NCBI GenBank assembly: GCA_037445225.1
Contig: JBBIKW010000009.1
Location: 62,001 to 126,000, forward strand
Length of the DNA stretch: 64,000 nt
Reading direction: 5' to 3'
From: M3007 sp037445225
Lineage (GTDB): Bacteria; Bacteroidota; Bacteroidia; Chitinophagales; Saprospiraceae
Each line of letters starts with the position of its first letter. Within the stretch, counting starts at the first letter, position 1. The translations under genes were made by a program, and so were the position numbers. Of this stretch, positions 15,671-24,331 are shown in pieces. The notes beneath the pieces were generated by a model. The model made no database searches. It was given only the letters and a program-made list of their open reading frames with translations, and was not told where the DNA came from.

Positions 15671-17101
15671 ATGGCAACCGTTATTGTTCCCACACCTTTG
15701 CGCAAGTTCACGCACAACAACGCCAAGCTGACTGTTGAAGCCGCCACCGTCGGCGAGGCACTCCATCAGTTGGCGACCGAGTATCCGGAGCTGCGAAAGC
15801 ACCTCTTTGACGAGCAAGGCCAAATACGCACCTTTCTCAACCTTTTCGTCGGGGAAGAAGATATTCGAGACCTCCAATGGGCCGATACGCCGCTTGCGGC
15901 CGATGCGACCCTAAGCATTGTGCCGGCTATTGCGGGCGGCAGCGATTGGCGCGCAGTGACCTTTTCGAAAGAAGAGCTGACGCGCTACAACCGCCACATC
16001 ATCATCCCGGAGTTTGGCTTGGAAGCCCAACAAAAGCTCAAGGCTGCCCGCGTGTTGGTAGTGGGTTCCGGTGGCTTAGGCAGCCCGCTTCTGCTTTACT
16101 TGGCAGCCGCTGGAGTAGGTACCATCGGCATCGTGGACTTTGACCGCGTCGACGACAGCAATCTCCAACGGCAGGTGCTCTTTGGCACCGATGCCGTCGG
16201 GCAGCCCAAAGTAGCGGCGGCGCGGCAGCGCTTAGAAGCGCTCAACCCACACATCCACATCGAAACCTACGACACTCTGCTTAGTGCGAGCAACGCCTTG
16301 GACATCTTGCGCGACTACGACGTGGTGGCCGACGGCACCGACAACTTTCCCACGCGCTATTTGGTCAACGACGCCTGCGTGCTGTTGGGCAAACCCAACG
16401 TGTACGCCTCCATCTTTCAGTTTGAGGGCCAAGTGTCGGTATTCAACTACCGGCATCCCGACGGAGAGCTGGGGCCAAACTACCGCGACCTCTACCCTAC
16501 GCCACCGCCACCCGGCTTAGTGCCCAGCTGCGCCGAAGGCGGCGTATTGGGCGTGTTGCCGGGGATCATCGGCAGCATGCAGGCATGCGAAGTCATTAAG
16601 GTGATTACAGGCGTGGGAGAACCGCTGAGCGGACGCCTGTTCCTTTTTGACGCCTTGGCCTTCGAGACGCGCATCTTCCGCATTAAGCGGCGCGACGACA
16701 ATCCGCTGACCGGCAAGACCCCTACCATCACCCAACTTATCGACTACGAACAGTTCTGTGGTGTCAAAGTCGCCGAGCGCCCTGTTCGGGAAATCACCTC
16801 GGAGGAGCTGCTCCGCTGGCAAGCGTCGGGTCGAGCGTTTCAACTGATCGACGTGCGCGAGCCGCACGAGTACGAGGCCACCAACATTGGTGCTGAGCTC
16901 ATCCCGTTGGCTACGGTGTCAGAGCAAGCGCACCGCCTATCGCGCGAGCTGCCGGTAGTAGTGCATTGCCGCTCCGGCGCCCGCAGCGCTAAGGCCATAC
17001 GGGAGTTGGAGGATCGCTTCGGGTTCGACAACCTGTACAACCTCAAAGGCGGCATCTTGGCTTATTTAGAGGCGGCTCGCTCAGAGGAGGTGGTCAATTA
17101 G
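15671..17101 (+). CDS. Fusion: ubiquitin-like sulfur carrier (CysO/MoaD type) + MoeZ-like E1 adenylyltransferase + rhodanese
   Basis: Three domains are fused in 476 residues. Residues 1-90 are a MoaD/ThiS/CysO-like ubiquitin fold ending in IVPAIAGG, with Gly89-Gly90 where a free carrier would end. Residues from about 97 form a ThiF/MoeB-type adenylyltransferase: RYNRHIIIPEFG, the nucleotide loop GSGGLGSP (132-139), ADGTDNFPTRYLVND and PPPPGLVPSCAEGGVLGVLPGIIG. The two CxxC zinc pairs of E. coli MoeB are absent (NYRD and a Cys-free RRDDNPLTG segment), as in mycobacterial MoeZ, which also shares an ELIDYxQFCGV-like linker. The C-terminal rhodanese has DVREPHEYEATNIGAELIP and the active-site loop HCRSGARS (Cys about 433). 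The protein should adenylate the carrier's Gly-Gly and convert it to a thiocarboxylate. Its last 8 bases overlap convergent hisS. Confidence 0.9.
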   Translation: MATVIVPTPLRKFTHNNAKLTVEAATVGEALHQLATEYPELRKHLFDEQGQIRTFLNLFVGEEDIRDLQWADTPLAADATLSIVPAIAGGSDWRAVTFSKEELTRYNRHIIIPEFGLEAQQKLKAARVLVVGSGGLGSPLLLYLAAAGVGTIGIVDFDRVDDSNLQRQVLFGTDAVGQPKVAAARQRLEALNPHIHIETYDTLLSASNALDILRDYDVVADGTDNFPTRYLVNDACVLLGKPNVYASIFQFEGQVSVFNYRHPDGELGPNYRDLYPTPPPPGLVPSCAEGGVLGVLPGIIGSMQACEVIKVITGVGEPLSGRLFLFDALAFETRIFRIKRRDDNPLTGKTPTITQLIDYEQFCGVKVAERPVREITSEELLRWQASGRAFQLIDVREPHEYEATNIGAELIPLATVSEQAHRLSRELPVVVHCRSGARSAKAIRELEDRFGFDNLYNLKGGILAYLEAARSEEVVN

Positions 17102-18458
17102 CGGCGCCATCGCCCGCCGACAGCCACGCCGCTAACGTGTCGGCAGGCACGGTGTGTTGTTCACCCGTGCGCTGGTTCTTTAGGCTGACGGTGCGGCTTT
17201 CGCGCTCGGCTTGGCCAACGATGGCGACCCAAGAGACGCGCCGGTCGACCGCGTACTCGAACTGTTTTTTCAACTTGCCCGGCACCGGGTACAGCTCTGC
17301 CGAGATGCCCTCCGTCCGCAAACGGCTGAGAAGACCAAAGGCATAGCGGTGCGATGCTTCGTCTAATGCCGCAAACAGCACGCGCACGCTTTCCGAAAGC
17401 GCCTCCGGAAAGCGCCCCAACTGCTCTAAAACATCGTATATTCGGTCGGCTCCAAAGGATATGCCCACACCAGACAGCCCCGGCACGCCAAAAACTCCCG
17501 TCAAGTCGGCATAGCGCCCACCGCCACCTAAGCTGCCTATTGACACTTCTTGAGCAACAACTTCGAAGATACAACCGGTATAGTACGTCAGTCCACGCGC
17601 TAAAGACACATCAAACGATACGGTGTTGTGCAAGGGCAGTCCCTCCAAAAAAGACCAAACGACATTGACCTCGCTAATGCCGCGCAGCCCGATGTCGCTG
17701 CTGCGCAGCGCCAAGTGAAGGGCTTCCCTGTCGGAGAGACCGATCATTTCTTCAATGCGCTTTACCGCCGCAGGCAGAAAGTCGCGCTGAAGTAATTCCT
17801 TTCGGACGCCTTCCAAGCCTATCTTGTCTAGCTTGTCGATGACAACGGTCATCTCGCCAAAGCGCTCCGCCACCCCCGCCGCTTCGGCAATGCCGTACAG
17901 GACTTGTCGGTGGTTCACCTTGATGACGACTGGAATGCCCAAACGTGCAAAGGCCGTGTCGTACAGGTGGATGAGTTCTGCCTCGTAGTGCAGGCTGTCG
18001 GATCCAATGACATCCGCATCGCACTGGTAGAATTCGCGGTAGCGGCCGCGTTGCGGGCGGTCGGCGCGCCATACCGGCTGGATCTGATAGCGCTTGAAGG
18101 GGAAAGTGAGGGCGTGGCGGTTCATGACTACGTAGCGGGCAAAGGGCACGGTCAAGTCGTAGCGCAGGCCGCGCTTAGCGATGTAGGGCACCAAGGCAGC
18201 AGAGTTTGGGTTGGCCAATAGGGCGGGGTCGACGCCCTTGAGGAAGTCGCCGCTATTCAGAATTCGGAACAACAGCTTGTCGCCTTCTTCGCCGTACTTA
18301 CCCAGCAGGGTCGACAGGTTTTCCATGGCAGGCGTTTCCAGCGGCTCGAAGCCGAAGCGCGAGAAGCACTCGCGCAAGGTGTCGAAGATGAACGTGCGGC
18401 GCCGCGCCTGCTGCGGGCCGAAGTCGCGCGTGCCTTCGGGCAGAGAGGGTTTTTGCAT
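17094..18458 (-). CDS. hisS: Histidine-tRNA ligase
   Basis: The 454-residue protein attaches histidine to tRNA-His. It starts MQKPSLPEGTRDFGPQQ, the conserved HisS N-terminus. Class II motif 2 is in RADRPQRGRYREFYQCDADVIG. The histidine-binding LARGLTYYTGCIFEV and motif 3 GVGISFGADRIYDVL are present. A C-terminal anticodon-binding domain follows (VRVLFAALDEASHRYAFGLLSRLR...). The ATG at 18458 is preferred over an in-frame TTG at 18464. A -7 box lies 17 bases upstream of the ATG, implying a 5' UTR of only about 10 bases. It is divergent from the M1 peptidase gene and convergent with the carrier/E1 fusion. Confidence 0.97.
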   Translation of the reverse strand: MQKPSLPEGTRDFGPQQARRRTFIFDTLRECFSRFGFEPLETPAMENLSTLLGKYGEEGDKLLFRILNSGDFLKGVDPALLANPNSAALVPYIAKRGLRYDLTVPFARYVVMNRHALTFPFKRYQIQPVWRADRPQRGRYREFYQCDADVIGSDSLHYEAELIHLYDTAFARLGIPVVIKVNHRQVLYGIAEAAGVAERFGEMTVVIDKLDKIGLEGVRKELLQRDFLPAAVKRIEEMIGLSDREALHLALRSSDIGLRGISEVNVVWSFLEGLPLHNTVSFDVSLARGLTYYTGCIFEVVAQEVSIGSLGGGGRYADLTGVFGVPGLSGVGISFGADRIYDVLEQLGRFPEALSESVRVLFAALDEASHRYAFGLLSRLRTEGISAELYPVPGKLKKQFEYAVDRRVSWVAIVGQAERESRTVSLKNQRTGEQHTVPADTLAAWLSAGDGAAN

Positions 18459-18475
18459 GACCAAACACTTTGAGG

Positions 18476-18483
18476 CAAAGGTA
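18476..18483 (-). promoter_or_regulatory. Bacteroidota-type -7 box for hisS
   Basis: On the minus strand this reads TACCTTTG, an exact TAnnTTTG match, 17 bases ahead of the hisS ATG. A second box on the opposite strand 43 bases away makes this a divergent promoter pair. Confidence 0.65.
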
Positions 18484-18526
18484 GGGGTCGCTGCCGTGCG
18501 CTGCCTTCATCCATGCGATTTCGCGC

Positions 18527-18534
18527 TACCTTTG
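18527..18534 (+). promoter_or_regulatory. Bacteroidota-type -7 box very close to the M1 peptidase start
   Basis: TACCTTTG is an exact match and ends only 7 bases before ATG 18542 (16 before ATG 18551). Transcription would start at or next to the first ATG, so the mRNA is leaderless or nearly so. Confidence 0.6.
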
Positions 18535-18541
18535 CCGCAAA

Positions 18542-20431
18542 ATGTCGTTCATGCTCCGCCTCTTTGCTGTTGGGTTGCTTTTCTGCACCGCTCTTTTTCC
18601 GCTTTCCGCTCAAGATACAGCGTCCTCGCTGTTCGTCCCGCGCAACCTTTTGAGGGCTTATCAGAAGGGAACCCGCAGTTTCGACGGAACGCCCGGACCT
18701 GCGTACTGGCAAAATCGAGCCACCTATCGGATGCGTGTCAGCGTCGAGCCCAAACAGCGGCGCTTAAGCGGGGAGGCTATCATCGTGTATTACAACCAGA
18801 GTCCCGATACTCTGCGGCTGTTGCGCTTCAAGTTAGCGGCCGACCGCTATCGAAAGGGCAGCCTGCGCGACGACGACGTCGACCCTAACGATGTGGGCGA
18901 AGGTGTTCGCATCGAACAGCTCGCTATTAATGGGCGATCGTTTCCTGAGAAAAATCAGACGCGTCGGCGCACCTTTCTCGACGTGTCGCTCCAGAGCAGG
19001 CCGCTGCTTCCGGGCGACTCAGCCAGTATTGCCGTCCGTTGGTCGTATACCCTGCCCGCTAACCCGCGCGCGACGCGCGAATGCGTATGTGACCCTACCA
19101 CCTTTTTTATTCCCTACTGGTATCCGCAAGTGGCCGTCTACGACGATATCCGCGGCTGGGCCGGTACTCCCTATAGCGGGCAACAGGAGTTCTACCACGA
19201 CTTCGCCGATTACGACGTCGCCATCACCTTTCCTAAGGGCTACATGGTATGGGCTACAGGGGAGTGGCAGAATGCAGCCGACTTGTTGATGCCCTCCTAT
19301 TTAGAGCGCTTTCAGCGCGCTCATCGCAGCGATACAGTAATAAGCATTTTCTCCGAAGACGACCTTAAGCGCGGCGAAGTGTTTCGCCGAGCAAAGAAGC
19401 ACACCTTCCACTATCGCGCGCTGGGCGTGCCCGACTTTGCCTTTGCCGCCAGCGACCATTACCGTTGGGACGCCACCTCGGTGTTGGTAGACAGCACTAC
19501 CGGACGCCGAACCTTGGTGAGCGCGGCTTACAATCCCACTTCTCGAGACTTCTATCGAGTGGCTCGCATCGCTGCCGACGGCATTCGACTTATGAGCACA
19601 TGGATGCCGGGCTATCCGTTCCCCTACCCATCGATGACCGTGTTCAACGGCAACGACGGCATGGAATACCCCATGATGGTCAACGACGCCAGTGTAAGCC
19701 CAGCGGACCCCACCAACCTTACAGTGCACGAAGTAGCTCATACGTATTTTCCCTTCATGATGGGCATCAACGAGCAGGAGTACGCCTGGATGGATGAGGG
19801 TTGGGCCTCTTTCTTCGACTTCTTGCTCGCCGACTCGCTCACCGGTCGCAAAAGCAACCTGCGCGGTTATGCTATAGCGGCCGGCAACGACTTCGACGTG
19901 CCGCCCATGGTGCGATCCAGCTTCCTGCGCAGCCCAGCCTACGGTATTGCCTCCTACTCGCGCCCTCAAAGCGCCTACCTAGTCTTGCTCGACCAACTGG
20001 GTTACGACACCTTCCACCAATGTATGGTGGAATACATGAACCGCTGGAAGGGCAAACACCCGACGCCTTACGACTTCTTTTTTACCTGGAATCAAGTCTC
20101 CGGACAAAATTTAAACTGGCTGTGGAAGCCGTGGTTTTTTGAGTGGGGCTACCCCGACATAGCCATTCGAAGCGTCGAGCGCGACAGCGCAGCCCAACAA
20201 GATGCCATCACTGTAGAGCGTGTCGGAAATCTGCCCATTCCCATACATTTGACCCTCACGTACAGCGACCGCTCGCAAGAGCATATCCACCTGCGCGCCG
20301 ACGTGTGGAAAGACGGCCGAACCTCCTGCGTGGTGCGTGCTGCCGTCGGGAAAACTGTAGAAAGAGCCGAACTGGGTCACCGCACCATTGCAGACAGCGA
20401 CCGAACGAATAACTCTTGGAAAAGAAACTGA
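18542..20431 (+). CDS. M1-family zinc metallopeptidase, exported
   Basis: The 629-residue protein begins with a signal peptide (MSFMLRLFAVGLLFCTALFPLSAQ). The gluzincin site is intact: HEVAH at residues 396-400 and the third zinc ligand Glu419 in MDEGWASF, with 18 residues between, exactly the HExxH-x18-E spacing. GMEYPMMV a little upstream corresponds to the substrate-positioning GxMEN motif of M1 aminopeptidases. It should cleave amino acids from peptides in the periplasm or at the cell surface. There is no recognisable T9SS C-terminal domain. An in-frame ATG at 18551 is an alternative start. The SPOR gene follows after 6 bases. Confidence 0.92.
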   Translation: MSFMLRLFAVGLLFCTALFPLSAQDTASSLFVPRNLLRAYQKGTRSFDGTPGPAYWQNRATYRMRVSVEPKQRRLSGEAIIVYYNQSPDTLRLLRFKLAADRYRKGSLRDDDVDPNDVGEGVRIEQLAINGRSFPEKNQTRRRTFLDVSLQSRPLLPGDSASIAVRWSYTLPANPRATRECVCDPTTFFIPYWYPQVAVYDDIRGWAGTPYSGQQEFYHDFADYDVAITFPKGYMVWATGEWQNAADLLMPSYLERFQRAHRSDTVISIFSEDDLKRGEVFRRAKKHTFHYRALGVPDFAFAASDHYRWDATSVLVDSTTGRRTLVSAAYNPTSRDFYRVARIAADGIRLMSTWMPGYPFPYPSMTVFNGNDGMEYPMMVNDASVSPADPTNLTVHEVAHTYFPFMMGINEQEYAWMDEGWASFFDFLLADSLTGRKSNLRGYAIAAGNDFDVPPMVRSSFLRSPAYGIASYSRPQSAYLVLLDQLGYDTFHQCMVEYMNRWKGKHPTPYDFFFTWNQVSGQNLNWLWKPWFFEWGYPDIAIRSVERDSAAQQDAITVERVGNLPIPIHLTLTYSDRSQEHIHLRADVWKDGRTSCVVRAAVGKTVERAELGHRTIADSDRTNNSWKRN

Positions 20432-20437
20432 GCACAT

Positions 20438-21046
20438 ATGAACTCGACCAAAATCCTGACCTACCTCCTTTACGCCCTGATTGCAGGTCTACTTCTCGTC
20501 GTCGTCTACAAGGCCTGCCAAGCCAAAAACCGACAGGCAGCGCTGTCACAAGAGGCCAGAGCGCTCGACCAAAAGCGTCATTTAGGCTATACCGACCCCG
20601 ACTCACTGGGCACCATTTATGAAGGCGATACCTCTACCGTCATTGTCGATGCCAACACCGGCGTGGAGGAGGAGAACCTCACCGCTCCTTCAGCAGGTGC
20701 CTCCAAACCTGCGGTGCCGCTTCCTCCGCCCCAGGAGAAAAGCGTTCCGGCCGAGCCGAGTGCGCCGCCGGCTACGGCACCCATGGATTTGGACGACGAT
20801 GGGCGCGACGGGCGTTACCGCGTGGTCGCCGGCTCGTTTACAAAGCTGGAAGGCGCTCGCCGCGAAATGCAACGCCTCATCAAAATGGGCTATGTCGACG
20901 CTGAAATCGGCTACTACAACCGCGGCAAGTACGCAGTGGTCGTTGTGAAGCGCACCGACAACCTCAACGAGGCCAACCGGATCGTGGACGACTTAGAGCG
21001 GCGCGGTATCGATGCCGCCGTGATCGATCGCATCCGTAAAAAGTGA
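20438..21046 (+). CDS. SPOR-domain membrane protein
   Basis: The 202-residue protein has one N-terminal membrane segment (ILTYLLYALIAGLLLVVVY, residues 6-24), a Pro/Ala-rich linker (residues about 75-112), and a C-terminal SPOR domain. The domain runs from GRYRVVAGSFTKLEGARREMQRLIKMG through YAVVVVKRTDNLNEANRIVDDLERRGIDAAVI. SPOR domains bind denuded glycan strands of peptidoglycan, often at the division septum. The protein should sit in the inner membrane with the SPOR domain in the periplasm. It starts 6 bases after the M1 peptidase stop, so the two are co-transcribed, and PPK2 follows 24 bases later. Confidence 0.9.
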   Translation: MNSTKILTYLLYALIAGLLLVVVYKACQAKNRQAALSQEARALDQKRHLGYTDPDSLGTIYEGDTSTVIVDANTGVEEENLTAPSAGASKPAVPLPPPQEKSVPAEPSAPPATAPMDLDDDGRDGRYRVVAGSFTKLEGARREMQRLIKMGYVDAEIGYYNRGKYAVVVVKRTDNLNEANRIVDDLERRGIDAAVIDRIRKK

Positions 21047-21070
21047 GCACTCCTCCAACATGGATAACCT

Positions 21071-21853
21071 ATGAGCACAAACGCCATTCGCTTAGCCGAC
21101 ATTTCCACCAAGGCGCCGCCTCACTTAGATAAGGACGAGATCGAACACCAGACACGCCGACTCGTCAAGCGCTTGGGCGATTTACAACAATGCCTCTATG
21201 CCGACAGCAAGTATGCGGTCTTGGTCGTCCTTCAAGGCATGGACGGCAGCGGCAAGGATGGGGCCATCCACCGCGTCTTCGATGCCTGCCGCATCACCGG
21301 GCTAAAGCTGACGGCTTTTAAGAAGCCCTCCGAGGAAGAGCTCGCTCACGACTTCCTTTGGCGCGTGCACCAAGCTGTACCTCGAAAGGGCATGATCGGC
21401 ATCTTCAACCGCAGCCACTACGAAGACATCCTCATCCAGCGGGTACACGGCTGGATCGACTTTGCCCGCGTAGAGCAGCGTATGCGCGCCATCAATGCCT
21501 TCGAGGAATTGCTCGCTTTCGACAACAACACGTTGATCTTCAAGTTTTACCTGCATATCTCGAAAGAAGAGCAGAAGAAGCAGTTGCTGGAGCGCCTACA
21601 AGAGCCGGAAAAGTATTGGAAACATAATCCGGGCGACTGGAAGGAACGCGAGCATTGGGATGCTTACATGGAAGCTTACGAATACGCCATCAACCACAGC
21701 ACCATCCCGTGGTATATCTGCCCCGTCGACGACCGATGGTACCGCGACTACTTCATCGCGCGCACCTTGGTCGATGCTTTGGGACAGCTGCCCTTACAAC
21801 CCCCGCGACCCGAGAGCAGCTTGTCCGTAGAAGATTACAAGAAGTTCAGCTGA
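21071..21853 (+). CDS. ppk2: Polyphosphate kinase 2 family (polyphosphate-nucleotide phosphotransferase)
   Basis: The 260-residue cytoplasmic protein has the PPK2 Walker A GMDGSGKDG at residues 56-64 and the lid/Walker B region FNRSHYEDILIQRVHGW. RWYRDYFIARTLVDAL near the C-terminus is also conserved in the family. PPK2 enzymes use inorganic polyphosphate to phosphorylate nucleoside mono- or diphosphates. The single-domain length fits class I or class III enzymes, and the sequence alone does not settle AMP against ADP preference. The last 19 bases overlap the convergent crtB gene. A Ppx/GppA-type phosphatase elsewhere in the window (38100-39023) could act on the same polymer. Confidence 0.93.
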   Translation: MSTNAIRLADISTKAPPHLDKDEIEHQTRRLVKRLGDLQQCLYADSKYAVLVVLQGMDGSGKDGAIHRVFDACRITGLKLTAFKKPSEEELAHDFLWRVHQAVPRKGMIGIFNRSHYEDILIQRVHGWIDFARVEQRMRAINAFEELLAFDNNTLIFKFYLHISKEEQKKQLLERLQEPEKYWKHNPGDWKEREHWDAYMEAYEYAINHSTIPWYICPVDDRWYRDYFIARTLVDALGQLPLQPPRPESSLSVEDYKKFS

Positions 21854-22677
21854 TGCCGCAAGGTGGAGCTGAACAGGAGCAGCATCTTGCGGCGGTCTGA
21901 AACGCGGAAGCGCTCCTGAGCGATGCGCTGAGCCGGAGCCCGCTGTATCTTGGCAAAAAGCTGGGTGTAGTATTTGTAGGCCAAGTAAACGCCTAAGCGC
22001 GCCCCTTTCGGCAACTGGCGGATGCCCTCTAAGGCCGCGTCAAAGTCGGCTTGGATATCCGCCTCAATGCGGCGCTTCATCTCATTGTCGAAACGCTGAA
22101 AGTCTACCCCGGGAAAGTACACCCGTCCGCGTTCGTCGTAGTCGCTGCGAATGTCGCGCAGGAAGTTAATCTTTTGAAACGCCGCGCCCAAGCGCCGCGC
22201 CGGCTCTTTGAGTGCCTGATAGCGCGCCTCATCGCCCTCGCAGAAGACGCGCAGGCACATGAGCCCGACCACCTCAGCTGAGCCGTAGATGTATTCCCGA
22301 TAGCCCGCACGGTCGTAGGTGTGGTGGTAAAGGTCCATCTCCATGCTGCGCAAGAAGGCGTCGATCAGGTCGCGCTCGATGCCGTACTGGTGAACGACCG
22401 CCTGAAAGGCATGGAGCACAGGGTTGAGACTAATGCGCTCCTGTATGGCTCGGTAGGTCTCCTGCCAAAAGCGCCGGAGCAAGACCTCCTTATTGCAGTG
22501 GTGGAACGTGTCCACGATCTCATCGGCAAATCGAACAAAACCGTATATGCCGTAGATGGGCCCGCGAAAGCGCGGATGGAAAAGCCGAATGCCTAACGAA
22601 AAGGAGGTGGAATAGCGCTGCGTGATAAGTCGGCTGCACGCCGAACAAGTTGTGTTGTATAGTTCGATGTGATTCAT
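21835..22677 (-). CDS. crtB: Phytoene/squalene synthase family protein (CrtB-type)
   Basis: The 280-residue enzyme should condense two geranylgeranyl diphosphates to phytoene. The two Asp-rich metal-binding regions are visible: RFADEIVDTFH near residue 48 and KINFLRDIRSDYDERGRVYFP near residue 165. The YIYGSAEVVGLMCLRVF segment is also typical of the family. It overlaps the preceding crtI stop by an ATGA (22674-22677), so the two are translationally coupled. That pairing favours phytoene over squalene synthesis. Together they provide the first steps of a carotenoid pathway; later genes (cyclase, hydroxylase) are not in the window. Confidence 0.92.
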   Translation of the reverse strand: MNHIELYNTTCSACSRLITQRYSTSFSLGIRLFHPRFRGPIYGIYGFVRFADEIVDTFHHCNKEVLLRRFWQETYRAIQERISLNPVLHAFQAVVHQYGIERDLIDAFLRSMEMDLYHHTYDRAGYREYIYGSAEVVGLMCLRVFCEGDEARYQALKEPARRLGAAFQKINFLRDIRSDYDERGRVYFPGVDFQRFDNEMKRRIEADIQADFDAALEGIRQLPKGARLGVYLAYKYYTQLFAKIQRAPAQRIAQERFRVSDRRKMLLLFSSTLRHQLNFL

Positions 22678-24152
22678 GCAAGCACCTTTTTTACTTCTTT
22701 AGCCGCAATTTGTCCGCTGATAAGCGAAGGGGGCACTCCAGGGCCGGGCACCGTGAGCTGGCCGGCGTAAAACAGATTTTTTACGCGCCGGCTGCGCATT
22801 TTGGGCTTTAGGAAGGCCGTCTGAAGAAGGGTGTTGGCCAATCCATACGCATTGCCTTTGAAGGCGTGATAGTCTGCCACAAAGTCCGCATGGGCAAACG
22901 AACGACAATATACGACGGCATCGCGAATAGACTGCCCTGTAAGCCGTTCCAATCGCTCCATAACCACGTCGTAGTAATATTGGCGGATTTCAGGCGTATC
23001 GGTTAGGCCGGGCGCTACCGGGATGAGGATGAAGAGGTTCTCACATCTAGGCGGTGCTACGGAGGGATCGGTAATGGAAGGGACGCTGACGTAAAAAAGT
23101 GGGCGCTCGGGCCATCGCGGTGTCTCGTATATCTCTCGCGCGTGTTGTCCAAAGTCCTGGTCGAAGAAGAGCGTGTGGTGTCGCATATGTTGCAGGCGCT
23201 TGCCTACGCCCACGTAGTACAGCAAAGAGGAGGGCGCCATGGTGCGCGTCTCCCAATATCGGTCGCTGTACTGGCGCAGGTCAGCCCGCAGCAGCTGGCT
23301 TTCGATGTGCTGATAGTCGGCAGCACCCACCACAGCGTCGGCCGGTATCATCTCGCCATCGGCAGTAACTACACCAGTAGCCCGCCCGTTGGGAACGACA
23401 ATTTGCCGCACTGGGCATCCTAAACGCAGCTGTACACCCAACTCTTGGGCCAACGAAACCATGGCCTCTACGATGCGGTACATCCCTCCCATCGGGTACC
23501 ACGTGCCGAGCGCCATGTCGGCGTAATTCATTAGGCTGTAGAGGGCCGGCGTATTTTCGGGCGTGGCGCCCAAGAACAGCACCGGGAACTCGAGCAGTTG
23601 GCGCAGGCGCTCGTTGCGAAAACGCTTGCGCACACATCGGGCTAGAGAGCGGAACATATCCAGGCGAACTAAGCTAGCTAAGAGGCGCCCATCGACAAAT
23701 TCCCATATGCTATGGCTGGGCTTGTGTACAAATTCGCCCATGCCCACCTGGTATTTGTACGCCGCTTCCGATAAAAAGGCCCGCAGGTGGCGAGCACTGC
23801 CGGGCTCTATCTGTTCAAAAAGCGCTTCCAACGCCTCCATGCGCGCCGGCACGTCCACCCGATCCCCTGGGCCAAAATAGATGGCATACGACGGGTCAAG
23901 TCGCGTCAAAGTGTAGTAGTCGGAAACGCGCTTGCCAAAATGCGCGAAAAACTGCTCAAACACGTCGGGCATCCAATACCAAGAGGGGCCCATGTCGAAC
24001 GTAAAGCCCTCTGCCGTAAACTGACGCGCCCGCCCGCCGGGTGTACTGTTCTTTTCCAAGAGCGTCACCGCGTAGCCTTCAGCCGCCAAGTGACATGCTG
24101 CCGCCAGCCCCGCAAAGCCCGCCCCAATGACCACAACCTGTTTTTTGCTCAT
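22674..24152 (-). CDS. crtI: Phytoene desaturase (CrtI-type)
   Basis: The 492-residue flavoprotein begins MSKKQVVVIGAGFAGLAAACHLAAEGYAVTLLEK, a dinucleotide-binding fold for FAD. GGRARQFTAEGFTFDMGPSWYWMP and a C-terminal block LFYAGQLTVPGPGVPPSLISGQIAAKEV follow; both are typical of CrtI-like desaturases. It should introduce double bases into phytoene to give lycopene or a related product, at the inner membrane. The ATG at 24152 is chosen over an in-frame GTG at 24170. crtB follows with a 4-base overlap. The upstream 160 bases contain no exact TAnnTTTG box. Confidence 0.93.
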   Translation of the reverse strand: MSKKQVVVIGAGFAGLAAACHLAAEGYAVTLLEKNSTPGGRARQFTAEGFTFDMGPSWYWMPDVFEQFFAHFGKRVSDYYTLTRLDPSYAIYFGPGDRVDVPARMEALEALFEQIEPGSARHLRAFLSEAAYKYQVGMGEFVHKPSHSIWEFVDGRLLASLVRLDMFRSLARCVRKRFRNERLRQLLEFPVLFLGATPENTPALYSLMNYADMALGTWYPMGGMYRIVEAMVSLAQELGVQLRLGCPVRQIVVPNGRATGVVTADGEMIPADAVVGAADYQHIESQLLRADLRQYSDRYWETRTMAPSSLLYYVGVGKRLQHMRHHTLFFDQDFGQHAREIYETPRWPERPLFYVSVPSITDPSVAPPRCENLFILIPVAPGLTDTPEIRQYYYDVVMERLERLTGQSIRDAVVYCRSFAHADFVADYHAFKGNAYGLANTLLQTAFLKPKMRSRRVKNLFYAGQLTVPGPGVPPSLISGQIAAKEVKKVLA

Positions 24153-24331
24153 CCTGTGGGTCTTAAGCACTATTTGCTGCGCAAATCAACTATCGAGAAG
24201 CAGGCTTTGTTTAATGTTTGCAGGCGTTTTGCCGCAAAAAAGTTAAAAAAACTGCTTCCTCCCTCGACCTGTCGAAAAAGCCCAGGAGCCGAGGTGGTTT
24301 GGACAAGGTGGGCGACCAAGAGCCATATCCG

